From CAIVSN01 sp036171455 (GTDB taxonomy: Bacteria; Patescibacteriota; Gracilibacteria; BD1-5; UBA2023), in NCBI GenBank assembly GCA_036171455.1, contig JAVHRB010000021.1, forward strand, positions 1 to 17,922: a stretch of 17,922 nucleotides of DNA. Reading direction: 5' to 3'. Under the pieces are notes generated by a model. It was not told the origin of the DNA, did no database searches, and saw nothing but the letters and a program-made list of their open reading frames with translations. Each line of letters opens with the position of its first letter. Within the stretch, counting starts at the first letter, position 1. Made by a program: the position numbers and the translations under genes. Below are positions 8,077 to 17,504 of the stretch, one piece after another.

Positions 8077-8241
8077 ATGTCCAAAATCATCCCATCCGAC
8101 CCCCAAAATCACCCTGGAACTAACGATTCAGAAATGCCGGTGAAACTTATCGAAATCCCCGAAGAAGACATAACTCCCGACCTAAAAAGAAAAATAGAAG
8201 CCTCGAAACGGCTTCCGATTTCCACTTTCCACAACCTCTAA
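8077..8241 (+). CDS. Small acidic hypothetical protein
   Basis: A 54-residue open frame (starting MSKIIPSDPQNHPG, with VKLIEIPEEDITPDLKRKIE in the middle), ending in a TAA that abuts a strong terminator. No signal peptide, membrane segment or known motif is seen. It has no Shine-Dalgarno sequence, like most genes here. The terminator starting at its stop codon and the protein-like composition are the only support. Confidence 0.5.
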   Translation: MSKIIPSDPQNHPGTNDSEMPVKLIEIPEEDITPDLKRKIEASKRLPISTFHNL

Positions 8242-8273
8242 AAAAGCCCGGAGCCTAACTCACGGGCTTTTTT
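8240..8273. terminator. Bidirectional terminator between the small gene and the cyclase gene
   Basis: An 11-bp stem AAAAAAGCCCG / CGGGCTTTTTT with a 12-nt loop sits between two converging stops (8241 on plus, 8294 on minus) and can terminate both transcripts. Confidence 0.85.
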
Positions 8274-8293
8274 CATGGGAAATCCTGCTAAAC

Positions 8294-10420
8294 CTACTTC
8301 TCCGTCGCTCGATAATCCCCTTTCCAATCCTCCGGACAGCCCTTCTTGATATATTCCTCCGCCCGCTTCAAAAAGGTCTTCGACGGCCCATCATCATCGG
8401 TCTCGATGAGCTTCTCGAATATCTTTTTGGCTTCTTCGAAGTGCCGGGACATGTAGAGTCCGAGCGCGACCTCAAAGTGAGCGATCTTGTCGAGCACCGG
8501 TTGTGGTACCTCCCCACGGAATCCGACGAGTTCAAAGATAAAGACGGGGATGTCTTTCCCCTTTACCATGACGCTATCCATTTTGCGGAATACAAAATGT
8601 TCCCGCTCGTCCCGTGCAATGGATTCTCCCACACAGATATATGTCCCATACTGCTTGTTAATATTCTCAAACCGCGAGGCAGTATTGACGGTGTCGCCAA
8701 GGGCGGTAAATTCGATTTTCCGTCATTCACTCCCGATATTCCCGACGACCGCAAGCCCCTTGTTGATTCCCATTCGGACAGCGATGGTGAATCCAAAATC
8801 CCGTTTGAATCGGACATTAAGATTTTCGATAGCTTTTTGCTGGAGCAAAGCCGATTTACAGGCAAGATAGGATTGCTGCTGTTCGAGACCGAACGCGCCC
8901 CAAATAGCCATAACGGCGTCACCGACGTACTTGTTGATGAATCCGCGCTCCTTGATGATGATATCCGAAACGTCCTTGAGATAGAATGATAGGAACCGTA
9001 CCAACTCTTCTGGATCCATTCCTTCCGATATCGTTGTGAACCCCGCAATATCCGAAAAGAACAAGGTTACCTCTTTCTTCGTTCCCCCGAGCTTGACTTC
9101 CTCATAATTGGAAAGTACCGAGGTTACGAGGTCCTCGGCGAGGTACTGTGAGAGGGTATTCTTGAGTAGGCGCTTCCCCTTTTCTTCGTAGATGAATTTG
9201 TATAACATAGCTCAACTCGTACTCAGGATGATAACGACGATGAGCTGAATCGGATGCATCAGGATGCGAGAAGAAAGGAATACTGCGATATAGAACACTA
9301 CTCACAAAAAGAGGGTGATGATGGAGTTCCCTATCTGGTAACTCCGACTTTCGACATGAATGAGAAACAGCGTGAAAAACAGTGTCAAAAAGACAATGAC
9401 GACATATTCAATTCCCAACGGTACATACGTCAGGAAATTCTGCTTGAGAATCGTACTGATAAAATTGAGATGAACCACCGCCCCATACATGATTCCGGTC
9501 GGGGTGAAAAATTCATCATGCAATCCGGTAGCCGTCGCTCCGACGATAATGATTTTATCCTTTACGATTTCGGGATCGAATTGGTTGTTATAAATATCGA
9601 CGAATGAGAGTGTTTGATAGGTGAGCCCTTTGAGCGGGTAGTTAATGAGCACTTCCGGTTTGTTCATAGCAGAAAGCGGGAGATATTCATATTTTCCCGT
9701 ATGAAACCGATAGACTTGCTCGTACATATCGGAATCCTTGTAAATATCCGTTTTCTGACCACTGATGTCATCGAGGTATTTTCTCAAAATCTTAATAGAA
9801 AAAGCTTCCAAATCACCATATTTTTTGCTTTTGATATGGGGAATGATACCAGATACCATTTCATTCGTTCATTCAACCCCATCAATATACGGTTGGAAAT
9901 ACCCGACAGAATACGCAGCATCCTTGAGTACGGATACTGGAAAAAGCACATCCTCATCGCCGTAGGACATTCCAAGCACCACGTTTCCAGCTTTCTTTAT
10001 GGCATTGGCAAAAACATCGTCCCCTTCCGCTTTTTCTGTAAAGAGCACATCTATCCCAATGACTACCGCACCAGCGGATTTCAGATTTTCCACAACTTTA
10101 GCGTAGTAGGGCCGCTTGAATTCCTGCCATCTGCCGAGGCCGCCAAATTCTGGATCTTTCAGGGTTTTATTGTCAATTGCGACGAGCACCAGACTTGGAT
10201 GCGGGGTGTTGTTCTTGAAAGGAAAATCGAACCCGAGAATTTTTAGCGGGAATTCCAAAGTAAACAGGAGGCTTCTCAATCCATAGTTAGAATACGAAAG
10301 TCCCTGTTTGGCTCCAGGTGCATTGGAAATCAGTACCATGAAAAAGAGGATTCCAACGGTTATCAGACACGCAATCAGTAATTTTATAACGGTTCGGTTC
10401 CTGATTTTTATTATTTTCAT
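8294..10420 (-). CDS. CHASE2-domain membrane adenylate cyclase
   Basis: With UGA as Gly this is a single 708-residue protein ending in TAG. One N-terminal membrane segment (about 13-32) leads into an extracytoplasmic CHASE2 sensor (about 40-320, with HPSLVLVAIDNKTL, AVVIGIDVLF and KIIIVGATATGLHDEF). Three more membrane segments (about 326-345, 361-382, 386-407) precede a class III cyclase domain. There, FFSDIAGFT gives metal ligand Asp457, NKYVGDAVMA gives Lys497 and Asp501, and TALGDTVNTASRFE gives Asp576, Asn579 and Arg583. Asp576 and the Lys favour ATP over GTP, so it should make cAMP. A short TPR-like tail ends the protein. UGA codons are residues 184, 373, 403 and 566; two lie inside membrane helices. 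Its ATG lies within the end of the FecR gene (10-nt overlap), so the two are co-translated. Confidence 0.94.
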
Positions 10421-11796
10421 GGTTTGTTAATAATATCTTTGACGCCTTTGTCCACGGAATTGTTGATCTTCTTGATAGTGGAATCAAATGTATCGTTCGC
10501 TTGGTTCACGATATCGAACAGCTTTTCACTATCTACCTGAAAGGTCTTACTAAACCACTCCGGATCAGAAAGCGAATCATATCCCTTACTCTTCCATTCC
10601 TCCATTCGAGAGTTAAACATCTTGATTTTATCGATATTAAGAGAATCTTGGAGCCGAGAAATTTCCTCGGTGTTTTCGGATTGCTTGGTATATTTTTCCA
10701 ATTGCGCTTGGAGTTCTTTCGAATTCTTCGGCATATTGGCCTTGAACGAATCCCAAATATCGAACAAAGTAGCGCGAGAGAAAATTTCCCGGTAATTTTT
10801 CGCGTCTTTTTCCGGAAGTGTTTTGAGAATTGCTTCCCGGAGTTTGATTTTAGAATCGACGGTATCATCAGAAGCGTTCAGTACTGAAACTGCTTCATAA
10901 ATAGCGAGAAGCTCCTGAGAATTTTTAGCGGTAAGTTTCTTTTGGTCAATAGAAAGGGAAATTCCAGATTCGCTCGAATTAACGGTAATTGGGAGATTCA
11001 TGGAATTCACCCCAAACAGGTTTCTCAAGAATTCCTGTACTTTCGCGATCCAGTTTTTCTTTTTGGTCAGTTCCTGGAGTTTCATTTTGATACTGGCAAG
11101 TCGTTCTTGGGCTACCACAACATCATTTTTTAAGTTTCCAGCCTGCCAATTGGTATCAAGAGCAGAAGTCTCCACTGCTTTTTCAGCATTATCGGTCGAA
11201 ACGCTTTTCCCGTCTGGCACCGTTGAGACATACTTTCCTTTTTCATCCTGAATAACCACGGCGTGGGATTCCGTGTGAACATATCATTTTTCGACATTAA
11301 CTTCGAACACCGTTCCCCGAACTGCTGCAACTCTCCGGTCGTTGTCGAATCGTTGTTTGAAATACGAATCCGGATCCAGACTACGGGCGAGATTACTCCA
11401 GCTTTTTCCCTCGGAAATAGAAAAATCTACTTGAGTGGAATCTCCAGCGCCCTTTTTGAGCTCAAGAACGGAAATACTCGTATTTTCACCCAATCGTGTT
11501 ATAGAACCATCAATCCAGAAAATAGTCGCCGCAGATTCAGCAAGAGTTCTAATTTTGTCATCAACCATGATATTTTTTTTCTGTTGAATTTCCACTGTGA
11601 CTATTTCACCATTACTGCTTTTTACCACAGTTTTTCCCTGAGTAGTAAGCAAATAGGGATTCATTCGCTCTTTGGCGATAACGGCAGTTTTGGATTCCGA
11701 AACGTCAATGAAGAGTAGGGAAACAATTACGACTACCAGCGAGACGAGTACCACGGGAATAAGATGCTGTCGTAAAATAAGGAAGAATGCGTACAT
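10411..11796 (-). CDS. FecR-domain membrane-anchored protein
   Basis: A 461-residue protein with one N-terminal membrane anchor (about 8-31, LIPVVLVSLVVVIVSLLFI) and an extracytoplasmic FecR-like domain (about 45-185: NGEIVTVEIQQKKNIMVDDK, AATIFWIDGSITRLGENT, then RRVAAVRGTVFEVNVEKG). The rest is helical and probably coiled-coil. UGA at residue 171 directly follows the FecR core and UGA at 460 is the penultimate codon; the true stop is TAA at 10411-10413, which gives the overlap with the cyclase start. FecR domains relay or hold envelope signals, and FecR-CHASE2 neighbours are a known gene pairing. Here FecR probably partners the periplasmic side of the cyclase; this is inference from the overlap. 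Confidence 0.9.
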
Positions 11797-11859
11797 GAAA
11801 AGTCGAATAGAAAATTTTTCTCTTTTCGGTATTGTATAGGAAATTTATCCGACTACAAG

Positions 11860-12258
11860 ATGCCTTCGCGTTTCCAATACATTCTTGCTCTCCTTATCCT
11901 GATAATTGTATATCTGGTTTATCTGGTTATATACTATAAATATCAGGATTTTCAGGTAAATACCTATATGGAAAATATCGAGACGGAAAACGTACGACTC
12001 TATGATACTATCCAATCCAAAAAAGAATATCTGGCGACCGTTCAAACCAATGCCTATACTGATCGTATCATGAAGGCTTCCCAAAACCGCATGAATCCCG
12101 GGGAAGAAGCGATATTTCTCGTAGACCAAAAAGAAGTTTCTAATTACGTGTCGCTCGACACTTCGACTATTATCGCCGCACATCCCGTCTCATCTCCAAC
12201 CGATGGGATGAACAACCGGCAAAAATGGGCTTTTTACCTGTTCGACTTGGTTCCATAA
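11860..12258 (+). CDS. FtsB/DivIC-like septum formation initiator protein
   Basis: A 132-residue protein with a short basic N-terminus, one membrane helix (about 8-27) and a coiled-coil (about 35-62, YMENIETENVRLYDTIQSKK). It then has YTDRIMKASQNRMNPGEEAI, the segment that in FtsB/DivIC follows the coil and carries the conserved PGE. Such proteins link FtsL, FtsQ and the septal wall synthases at the division site. The C-terminal tail is longer than usual. It is transcribed away from the FecR gene across a 63-bp gap and ends in TAA before a strong terminator. The family assignment rests on architecture and the PGE motif, not on strong identity. Confidence 0.65.
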   Translation: MPSRFQYILALLILIIVYLVYLVIYYKYQDFQVNTYMENIETENVRLYDTIQSKKEYLATVQTNAYTDRIMKASQNRMNPGEEAIFLVDQKEVSNYVSLDTSTIIAAHPVSSPTDGMNNRQKWAFYLFDLVP

Positions 12259-12272
12259 AATAACTCCCTATA

Positions 12273-12305
12273 AAAATACGCTTCTGAATACCAGAAGCGT
12301 ATTTT
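12273..12305. terminator. Bidirectional terminator between the ftsB-like gene and ssb
   Basis: A 14-bp perfect stem (AAAATACGCTTCTG / CAGAAGCGTATTTT) with a 5-nt loop lies between two converging stop codons, with A and T runs at the ends. Confidence 0.88.
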
Positions 12306-12320
12306 GTATCGGATTACTGC

Positions 12321-12785
12321 CTAAAATGGAATGTCTTCTATGTGGATTTCTTCTTCTATTTTCGCAGCTTTCTTGGTTTTCGGCGCAGAAGATCTGGATT
12401 CTTCGCTTCCGGATGCCATCGTAGCATTGGAATAAGAATCAGAATCTCCACCTCCCGCTGATGAAAGAAGAATGATATTTTCGGCAACTACTTCCGTCTT
12501 GTAGCGTTTCTGTCCGGAAGGATCATCCCAGCTTCGAGTCTGAAGTCGACCCTCGACGTAAATTTTCTTTCCCTTCGATGTGTATTGTTCCATAATAGAA
12601 GCAAGTCCCGCCCAAGCGGTGATGTTATGGAATTCCACCTGCTCCTGCTTCATACCTGCGGAATCTTTCCATACCCGATTCGTAGCAATGCTAAAACTAG
12701 CTACCTTCTGCCCATTCGGAGTTTCTTTTACCTCAGGGTTCGCTGTGAGGTTTCCGATGAGCTGCACTTTATTCAGTGAATTCAT
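12321..12785 (-). CDS. ssb: Single-stranded DNA-binding protein
   Basis: A 154-residue SSB. The N-terminal OB fold (about 1-108) starts MNSLNKVQLIGNLTANPEVK and includes KVASFSIATNRVW, FHNITAWAG, KGKKIYVEGRLQTRSW and KTEVVAENIILLSS. A Ser/Gly-rich flexible linker follows, and the acidic tail ends HIEDIPF, the tip that recruits repair and replication partners. It coats single-stranded DNA during replication, recombination and repair. It is a single-gene unit with its own promoter and terminator, and has no UGA codon or Shine-Dalgarno sequence. Ends in TAG. Confidence 0.97.
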   Translation of the reverse strand: MNSLNKVQLIGNLTANPEVKETPNGQKVASFSIATNRVWKDSAGMKQEQVEFHNITAWAGLASIMEQYTSKGKKIYVEGRLQTRSWDDPSGQKRYKTEVVAENIILLSSAGGGDSDSYSNATMASGSEESRSSAPKTKKAAKIEEEIHIEDIPF

Positions 12786-12817
12786 ATGCGGTTGTTAAAA
12801 AAATATGCGCTGAGAGT

Positions 12818-12845
12818 ATCATAGGGGAAAACGAGTGAGTCGCAA
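12818..12845 (-). promoter_or_regulatory. Probable ssb promoter
   Basis: On the minus strand TTGCGA (plus 12840-12845), a 16-bp spacer and TATGAT (plus 12818-12823) predict a start near 12811, giving a leader of about 26 nt. Confidence 0.4.
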
Positions 12846-12872
12846 GGAAAGATTTACGAAAAATTCAGTTTC

Positions 12873-12901
12873 TTGCTTTTTTAAATCAAAGATGTTACTA
12901 T
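12873..12901 (+). promoter_or_regulatory. Phosphatase promoter, predicted leaderless
   Basis: TTGCTT (12873-12878), 17-bp spacer and TACTAT (12896-12901). Seven bases past the -10 is position 12908, the A of the ATG. Confidence 0.45.
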
Positions 12902-12907
12902 GGGGAT

Positions 12908-14107
12908 ATGAATAGCCTCAGAATTTCACTTTTTTCTACGCTCTTTTTTCTTACTTTCCTCGTACAAGCATTCTGTTTTGGGATTCTTTCGGGAAGTTTT
13001 TCGATTCCGCAGCTAGATTTTCTCACTCGGTTGAGTGAGTTTTACAAATTGTGCATCCTCCTGGGAATATCGATTTTTTCCTATATAGTGATATATATTT
13101 ACCTCAAATATACATACGTCAATCCAATTCGTATTCTCCGCACGGAAATTGCTCATTTTCTCGCAGGCGTCCCAAGTCCGGTTCGGCTTAAAACCGGTTC
13201 CAAAAACCAAGATATCTCCTACGTGGGTAACTTTTTCCACCGGAGTTTGGAAATTTTGAAAAATTTCAAAGAAGAATTTCAAACTGGTCGCGTACTCCGA
13301 TCCGAAGTCGAACTCGCATCGGATATCCAAAAGCACGTTCTCAAAAAAACTCACCCAGATATCCCGTCTCTCGAAATTATAAGCGACACGAAAAGTGCCA
13401 CCGAGGTAGGAGGGGACAGTTACGACATTATCAACCAAGGAGACAATACCTACATTTATATCGGTGACGTAACGGGTCATGGAGTGGCTTCCGGATTCGT
13501 CATGATGATGGTAAATGCCCTAATTTCCGGTTTTTCGAAAATGGTGGAGAATTCCGCGGAAATTCTGTCCCGAACCAATGAAATCCTAAAACCCCGGGTA
13601 AAATCCAATATGCTCATGACCCTGCTCATGGTACGTTGGAACGAAAAAGAAAAGAAACTCTATATGGCAGGAGCCGGACATGAATACCTCCTTATATATA
13701 AGCAAAGCCAAAACAAAGTCTATGCCGTGAAATCCGGAGGTATTGCACTCGGAATGACCCGAGATATATCGAAAATCCTCAAGGAAATCCACGTCGCATT
13801 CGAACCAGGCGACTTTCTCATCATGTATACGGACGGAATTACTGAATGCCGCAACGGAAACAAGGAATCCGATCTTATGTTCGGTATCGAACGTCTCATT
13901 CAACTCATCGTCGATGCTCCCATCAAGACGGCGGTCGGGGTATTCAAGCATATTACCATCGAACTTTCAAAATTCATGGGATACAATCACCGGCAATTTG
14001 ACGATATCACTCTCATCGTCATTCGATACAAAAACCATATCAAATCCTTGCCGGAATCACGACAGATAGCCAAAGAAAATATTACGGAATGGAACTGGAA
14101 CGTATAG
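12908..14107 (+). CDS. Membrane-anchored PP2C/SpoIIE-type serine phosphatase (RsbU-like)
   Basis: A 399-residue protein with two membrane helices (about 5-27 and 46-70), a linker of HAMP-like size, and a SpoIIE/PP2C phosphatase domain (about 130-385) opening with ELASDIQKHVLKK. Metal-binding acidic residues are visible in EVGGDSYD (Asp170), GDVTGHG (Asp187), YTDG (Asp309) and FDDIT (Asp365, Asp366). Such enzymes dephosphorylate serine on anti-sigma-factor antagonists or other switch proteins, in the cytoplasm under control of the membrane part. No anti-sigma factor or STAS protein is nearby, so the substrate is unknown. With the FecR/cyclase pair it makes this block rich in signalling genes. 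It has no UGA codon and ends in TAG. Confidence 0.92.
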   Translation: MNSLRISLFSTLFFLTFLVQAFCFGILSGSFSIPQLDFLTRLSEFYKLCILLGISIFSYIVIYIYLKYTYVNPIRILRTEIAHFLAGVPSPVRLKTGSKNQDISYVGNFFHRSLEILKNFKEEFQTGRVLRSEVELASDIQKHVLKKTHPDIPSLEIISDTKSATEVGGDSYDIINQGDNTYIYIGDVTGHGVASGFVMMMVNALISGFSKMVENSAEILSRTNEILKPRVKSNMLMTLLMVRWNEKEKKLYMAGAGHEYLLIYKQSQNKVYAVKSGGIALGMTRDISKILKEIHVAFEPGDFLIMYTDGITECRNGNKESDLMFGIERLIQLIVDAPIKTAVGVFKHITIELSKFMGYNHRQFDDITLIVIRYKNHIKSLPESRQIAKENITEWNWNV

Positions 14108-14130
14108 TGGTAAAAATTTACTCCACCACT
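14106..14130 (+). terminator. Candidate terminator after the phosphatase
   Basis: Stem AGTGGT / ACCACT with a 13-nt loop starts in the stop codon and is followed by CCTTTTGATTTT. A second small hairpin AGGCAA-GATAT-TTGCCT-TTT follows at 14157-14176. Both are weaker than the other terminators in the window. Confidence 0.35.
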
Positions 14131-14167
14131 CCTTTTGATTTTGTAAAAGCTAAATGAGGCAAGATAT

Positions 14168-14196
14168 TTGCCTTTTGAAAAGCTACTTGTTAGAAT
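14168..14196 (+). promoter_or_regulatory. VirB4-like gene promoter, predicted leaderless
   Basis: TTGCCT (14168-14173), 17-bp spacer and TAGAAT (14191-14196). Seven bases on is 14203, the A of the ATG, so the mRNA probably has no 5' leader. Confidence 0.5.
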
Positions 14197-14202
14197 AGTA
14201 CT

Positions 14203-16200
14203 ATGACAGATAAAATTCAGCAAAAATCGGTTCTATTGGAATTGGTCAGCAAAAACTATACGGGAGATGTCCAATGATACGAAAAAACCCTCAAAATAGA
14301 AGTCCCCGTGACCGTAGCACCGGCACCGGAACCCATTTTTGCTTCCCCGATACCGGAACCGATTCCAACTTCTCCGGTAACACCGGAAACCATAGAAGTG
14401 GCCGTTGCCGCAACGCCGGAAACCGCCATAACAATTGACGACCCAAACAAGAAACTCACCAAACAGGAAGAACGAGAAATCCGACAGGGCGAAAAAGAAT
14501 ACTATGAAGCACTCGCCTATATCAAGGATACCATTGCTCCATCGATGATGAAGGTAGATGCGAAACAGATTCAGATTGGAGACACCGTCATCCGTTCCGT
14601 TTTTACGTATGCGTATCCGGATTTTCTCGAGGGAAACTGGCTTTCTCCGCTCATCAATTGGGATGTCAAGTTCGACATGTCGATGTTCATCTATCCAATT
14701 GAGGGAGCATTCATTATGAAATTCCTCAAGAAACGTCTGACCGAACTCTACTCTGAGCGATCTATCAACATGGATAAAGGACTCCTGAGTGATCCTGCAA
14801 TCGACGCACAAATCCAGGATGTCGAAGAATTGCGGGGGGCGCTCACTCGTGGACAGGAACGATATTTTCATTTCTCCATCTACGTAACTATCTATGGTGA
14901 TGGAGAAGAAGCGCTCAAAAAACTATCGAATACGTTTGATAATCTCTTGTCTGGACGAAACATCTTAACCAAACAGGCATTCCTTCGTACAGAACAGGCA
15001 TTCATCGCTACTGGGCCATTCTGTCGGGACGAAGTCGGAGTCTACCGGAATATTTCCACAAAGGGGCTTTCTACTACGTTCCCTTTCACTTCTGCTTCGC
15101 TATCACAAGATGATGGAATCCTCTACGGAGTTAATACACATAACAATTCGCTCATTATTTTCGACCGATTCCGGACGGAAAACGCGAATATGGTCGTCTT
15201 CGCCAAATCCGGTTGAGGAAAATCATTCGCTGTAAAACTCGAAATCCTCCGGTCACTCATGATTGGGACGGACGTCATCGTCATCGACCCAGAAAACGAG
15301 TACAAAGCCCTTGTAGACACGGTCGGCGGAAGCTACCTCAATATCAACCTCAACTCCAACGAACGTATCAACCCGTTTGATTTGCCGCTCGCACTCAAGG
15401 ATACCGAAGCGAAACCGGGAGACCTCTTGCGGGGTTCTATTATCAATCTCCTTGGACTCATGAATCTGATGCTCGGGAAATGTAACCCGAGCGAAGAGGC
15501 GATTCTAGAAAAAGCCATCACAACCGTGTATTCCCTCAAAGGAATTACTTTTACCGACGATTCCGTCACTGGGAAAGATATTCCCGTCATGAAAGACCTT
15601 TTCTCTGTACTCGAAACCATGGATGGAGCAAAAAGTCTCGTGGAACGTCTTGAAAAATACGTTTATGGAGTGTTTGCTGGGGTATTCTCCGAAAAAACGA
15701 ATATCTCTATGTCCGATGGACTCATGGTCTTCTCCGTCCGTGATCTCGATGATATCCTCCGACCGATTGCCATGTTTATCCTGCTCGGCTATGTTTGGAA
15801 CGTTACCCGGTCCAGTCTCAAAAAACGGCTTCTCGTCGTCGACGAAGCCTGGAATATTATGCAGCATGACGATAGTGCAAAATTCCTCTTTGGACTCGTC
15901 AAACGTGCCCGAAAGTACGGTCTCGGAGTTACAACCATTACTCAGGACGTAGAAGATTTCATGACTTCGAGCTATGGAAAAGCCATCGTGACGAATTCTT
16001 CCATTCAATTGCTACTCAAACAGTCTCCTGCCTCCATCGACGTATTGCAAAACATTTTCAAACTCACGGAACAGGAAAAATATATTCTCCTGAATGCCTC
16101 AGTTGGTACGGGACTCTTCTTCGCCTCAAGCGAACACGTTGGAATCCAGGTACTCGCGAGCTATTTTGAGGAACAAGTGATTACAACAAAGCCGACCTAG
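14203..16200 (+). CDS. VirB4/TraC-family ATPase
   Basis: With UGA as Gly at residues 25 and 338 this is one 665-residue protein ending in TAG; the standard code splits it in two. Residues 30-75 are Pro/Ala-rich (EVPVTVAPAPEPIF) and the central part is VirB4-like. The RecA-type ATPase domain starts with Walker A, FAKSGGGKSF, where UGA is the Gly338 between Gly337 and Gly339. It continues with VIVIDPENEY and Walker B, RLLVVDEAW (Asp547, Glu548), then GVTTITQDVEDF. VirB4 proteins power type IV secretion, conjugation or related pilus machines at the inner membrane, as hexamers. No other secretion gene is visible, so it may act with distant partners, as VirB4-like ATPases often do in CPR genomes. 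The upstream ATG is chosen over 14308 because a promoter sits directly before it. Confidence 0.93.
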
Positions 16201-16246
16201 TCGGACCAAGAACTATACTTTTTTTAGTATTTTTGATTTCCATCCT

Positions 16247-16798
16247 ATGACCATTATCAAACACCCGCACCAACGCGTTGCGGTACTTATCGATACGAAC
16301 AATCTCTACCATTCAGCACGTAGCCTCTTTGGCCAACGAGTAAATTTTGCAGAACTCCTGGAGCAGGCTACTGCTGGACGGGAACTCGTACGAGCTATTG
16401 CTTACGTCGTCAAATCCGATTCTCCTGAGGAAAACACATTCTTTGAAGCACTCAACGACCGAGGCATCGAAACGAAAACCAAAGATCTTCAAATATTTTT
16501 CGATGGAACTAAAAAGGGTGACTGGGACGTAGGAATAACCCTCGATGCTATTCGTCTCGCTCCGCGTTTGGACGCCATCGTACTGGCCAGTGGAGATGGA
16601 GACTATATTCCCCTCGTAGAACACCTCAAATCTACCTTCGGTGTACAGGTAGAAGTGATTGCCTTCGGTCGTACTACCTCAGCACGCATCAAAGACGCTG
16701 TAGACGAATTTATCGATATGGATCTGTCTCGAGATCTTTTTCTCATTGGTCGACCTTCTGGCAGGGGAAAGTCATCAAGTCGAAGAAAAAGTAGCTAA
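16247..16798 (+). CDS. NYN-domain (LabA/DUF88) putative RNase
   Basis: A 183-residue NYN-domain protein of the PIN-like nuclease superfamily. Acidic residues expected in the metal site are visible in VLIDTNNLYHSA (Asp16), KKGDWDVGITLDAI (Asp92, Asp94) and ASGDGDYIPLV (Asp117, Asp119). The last 20 residues are a basic Ser/Arg/Lys tail that could bind RNA. NYN proteins are mostly RNases in RNA turnover or tRNA/rRNA processing; the substrate here is unknown. It follows the VirB4-like gene after 46 bp that contain a weak T-rich hairpin (16215-16230), so partial read-through is possible. No UGA codon; ends in TAA. Confidence 0.88.
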   Translation: MTIIKHPHQRVAVLIDTNNLYHSARSLFGQRVNFAELLEQATAGRELVRAIAYVVKSDSPEENTFFEALNDRGIETKTKDLQIFFDGTKKGDWDVGITLDAIRLAPRLDAIVLASGDGDYIPLVEHLKSTFGVQVEVIAFGRTTSARIKDAVDEFIDMDLSRDLFLIGRPSGRGKSSSRRKSS

Positions 16799-17504
16799 TA
16801 CGGAATACAACCTAATATCGATCGATTCGAATTGAAAGTCAGATTCATATATCCCTCGGTGGTTTTGTGGAAAATATGCTAGATTACTGCTAAATTTGAT
16901 CGGTAACTCAATCAGATTTTTGCCAAGAGTTTTTGACCGTCAAAAAAACTCCGAAGGTAATCACTTACAATTTTAGTTTTGAAGGGGAAGCAGAAGTTAG
17001 CGTATTTGAACCAGTAATGGTTGGATATAAGTTTTTCACAATATCTAGTAGTCGCTCATACAAAATGTGCATATGTCGTGCATAAACTATATAAATAGAA
17101 TGAGGTTCTTGTAGTGTTTTTGGCTTGTAGTTCAAGTTATTTTCGAATTAATTATTTGTTCAATAACGCATATTATTTCACATTTTTACAAATTTTCGCA
17201 AAGAAAAAATAATTTATATTTGAATTATGAATTTATTTGTGGTATTGGATTTCTCTACTATTTTATAATTCAATTACATAATATTTCGATATAGTCAATA
17301 TCTCAATTGTAGCCAGCTTTTTCGGAATGAGATACTATAGGTAGGTACCCAAAGCGAAGTAGGACTCCTATCTTTGCCGGGACTGTTCATTAAAAAATCT
17401 TACTCTGCTAGAATGGCGAAGAGAGTTGTTCTCTATTAGCCTCCAATAAAAATAAAAATCAACACCGACTGCGATGTATATCAAAGTCTCTTTTCATACA
17501 AATA
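16799..17504. other. A+T-rich stretch without a recognisable gene
   Basis: All frames are broken by TAA and TAG even in code 25. Visible structure: a palindrome TTTTTGAC-C-GTCAAAAA (16930-16946) and a hairpin AGAGA-GTTGT-TCTCT near 17418-17434. No tRNA or rRNA signature was found. It may be a decayed or regulatory region. Confidence 0.45.

Noticed and set aside
7896..8160. Plus frame with Lys/Glu-rich sequence before and across the 54-residue gene
   Set aside because: No start with context; it overlaps the small gene whose TAA abuts the terminator.
9614..10246. Plus-strand frame opposite the cyclase
   Set aside because: The minus strand encodes a clear CHASE2 domain here; the plus frame has no motif.
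14233..14871. 212-codon minus frame opposite the VirB4-like gene
   Set aside because: Low-complexity Gly/Phe/Arg sequence that mirrors the Pro/Ala-rich coding strand.
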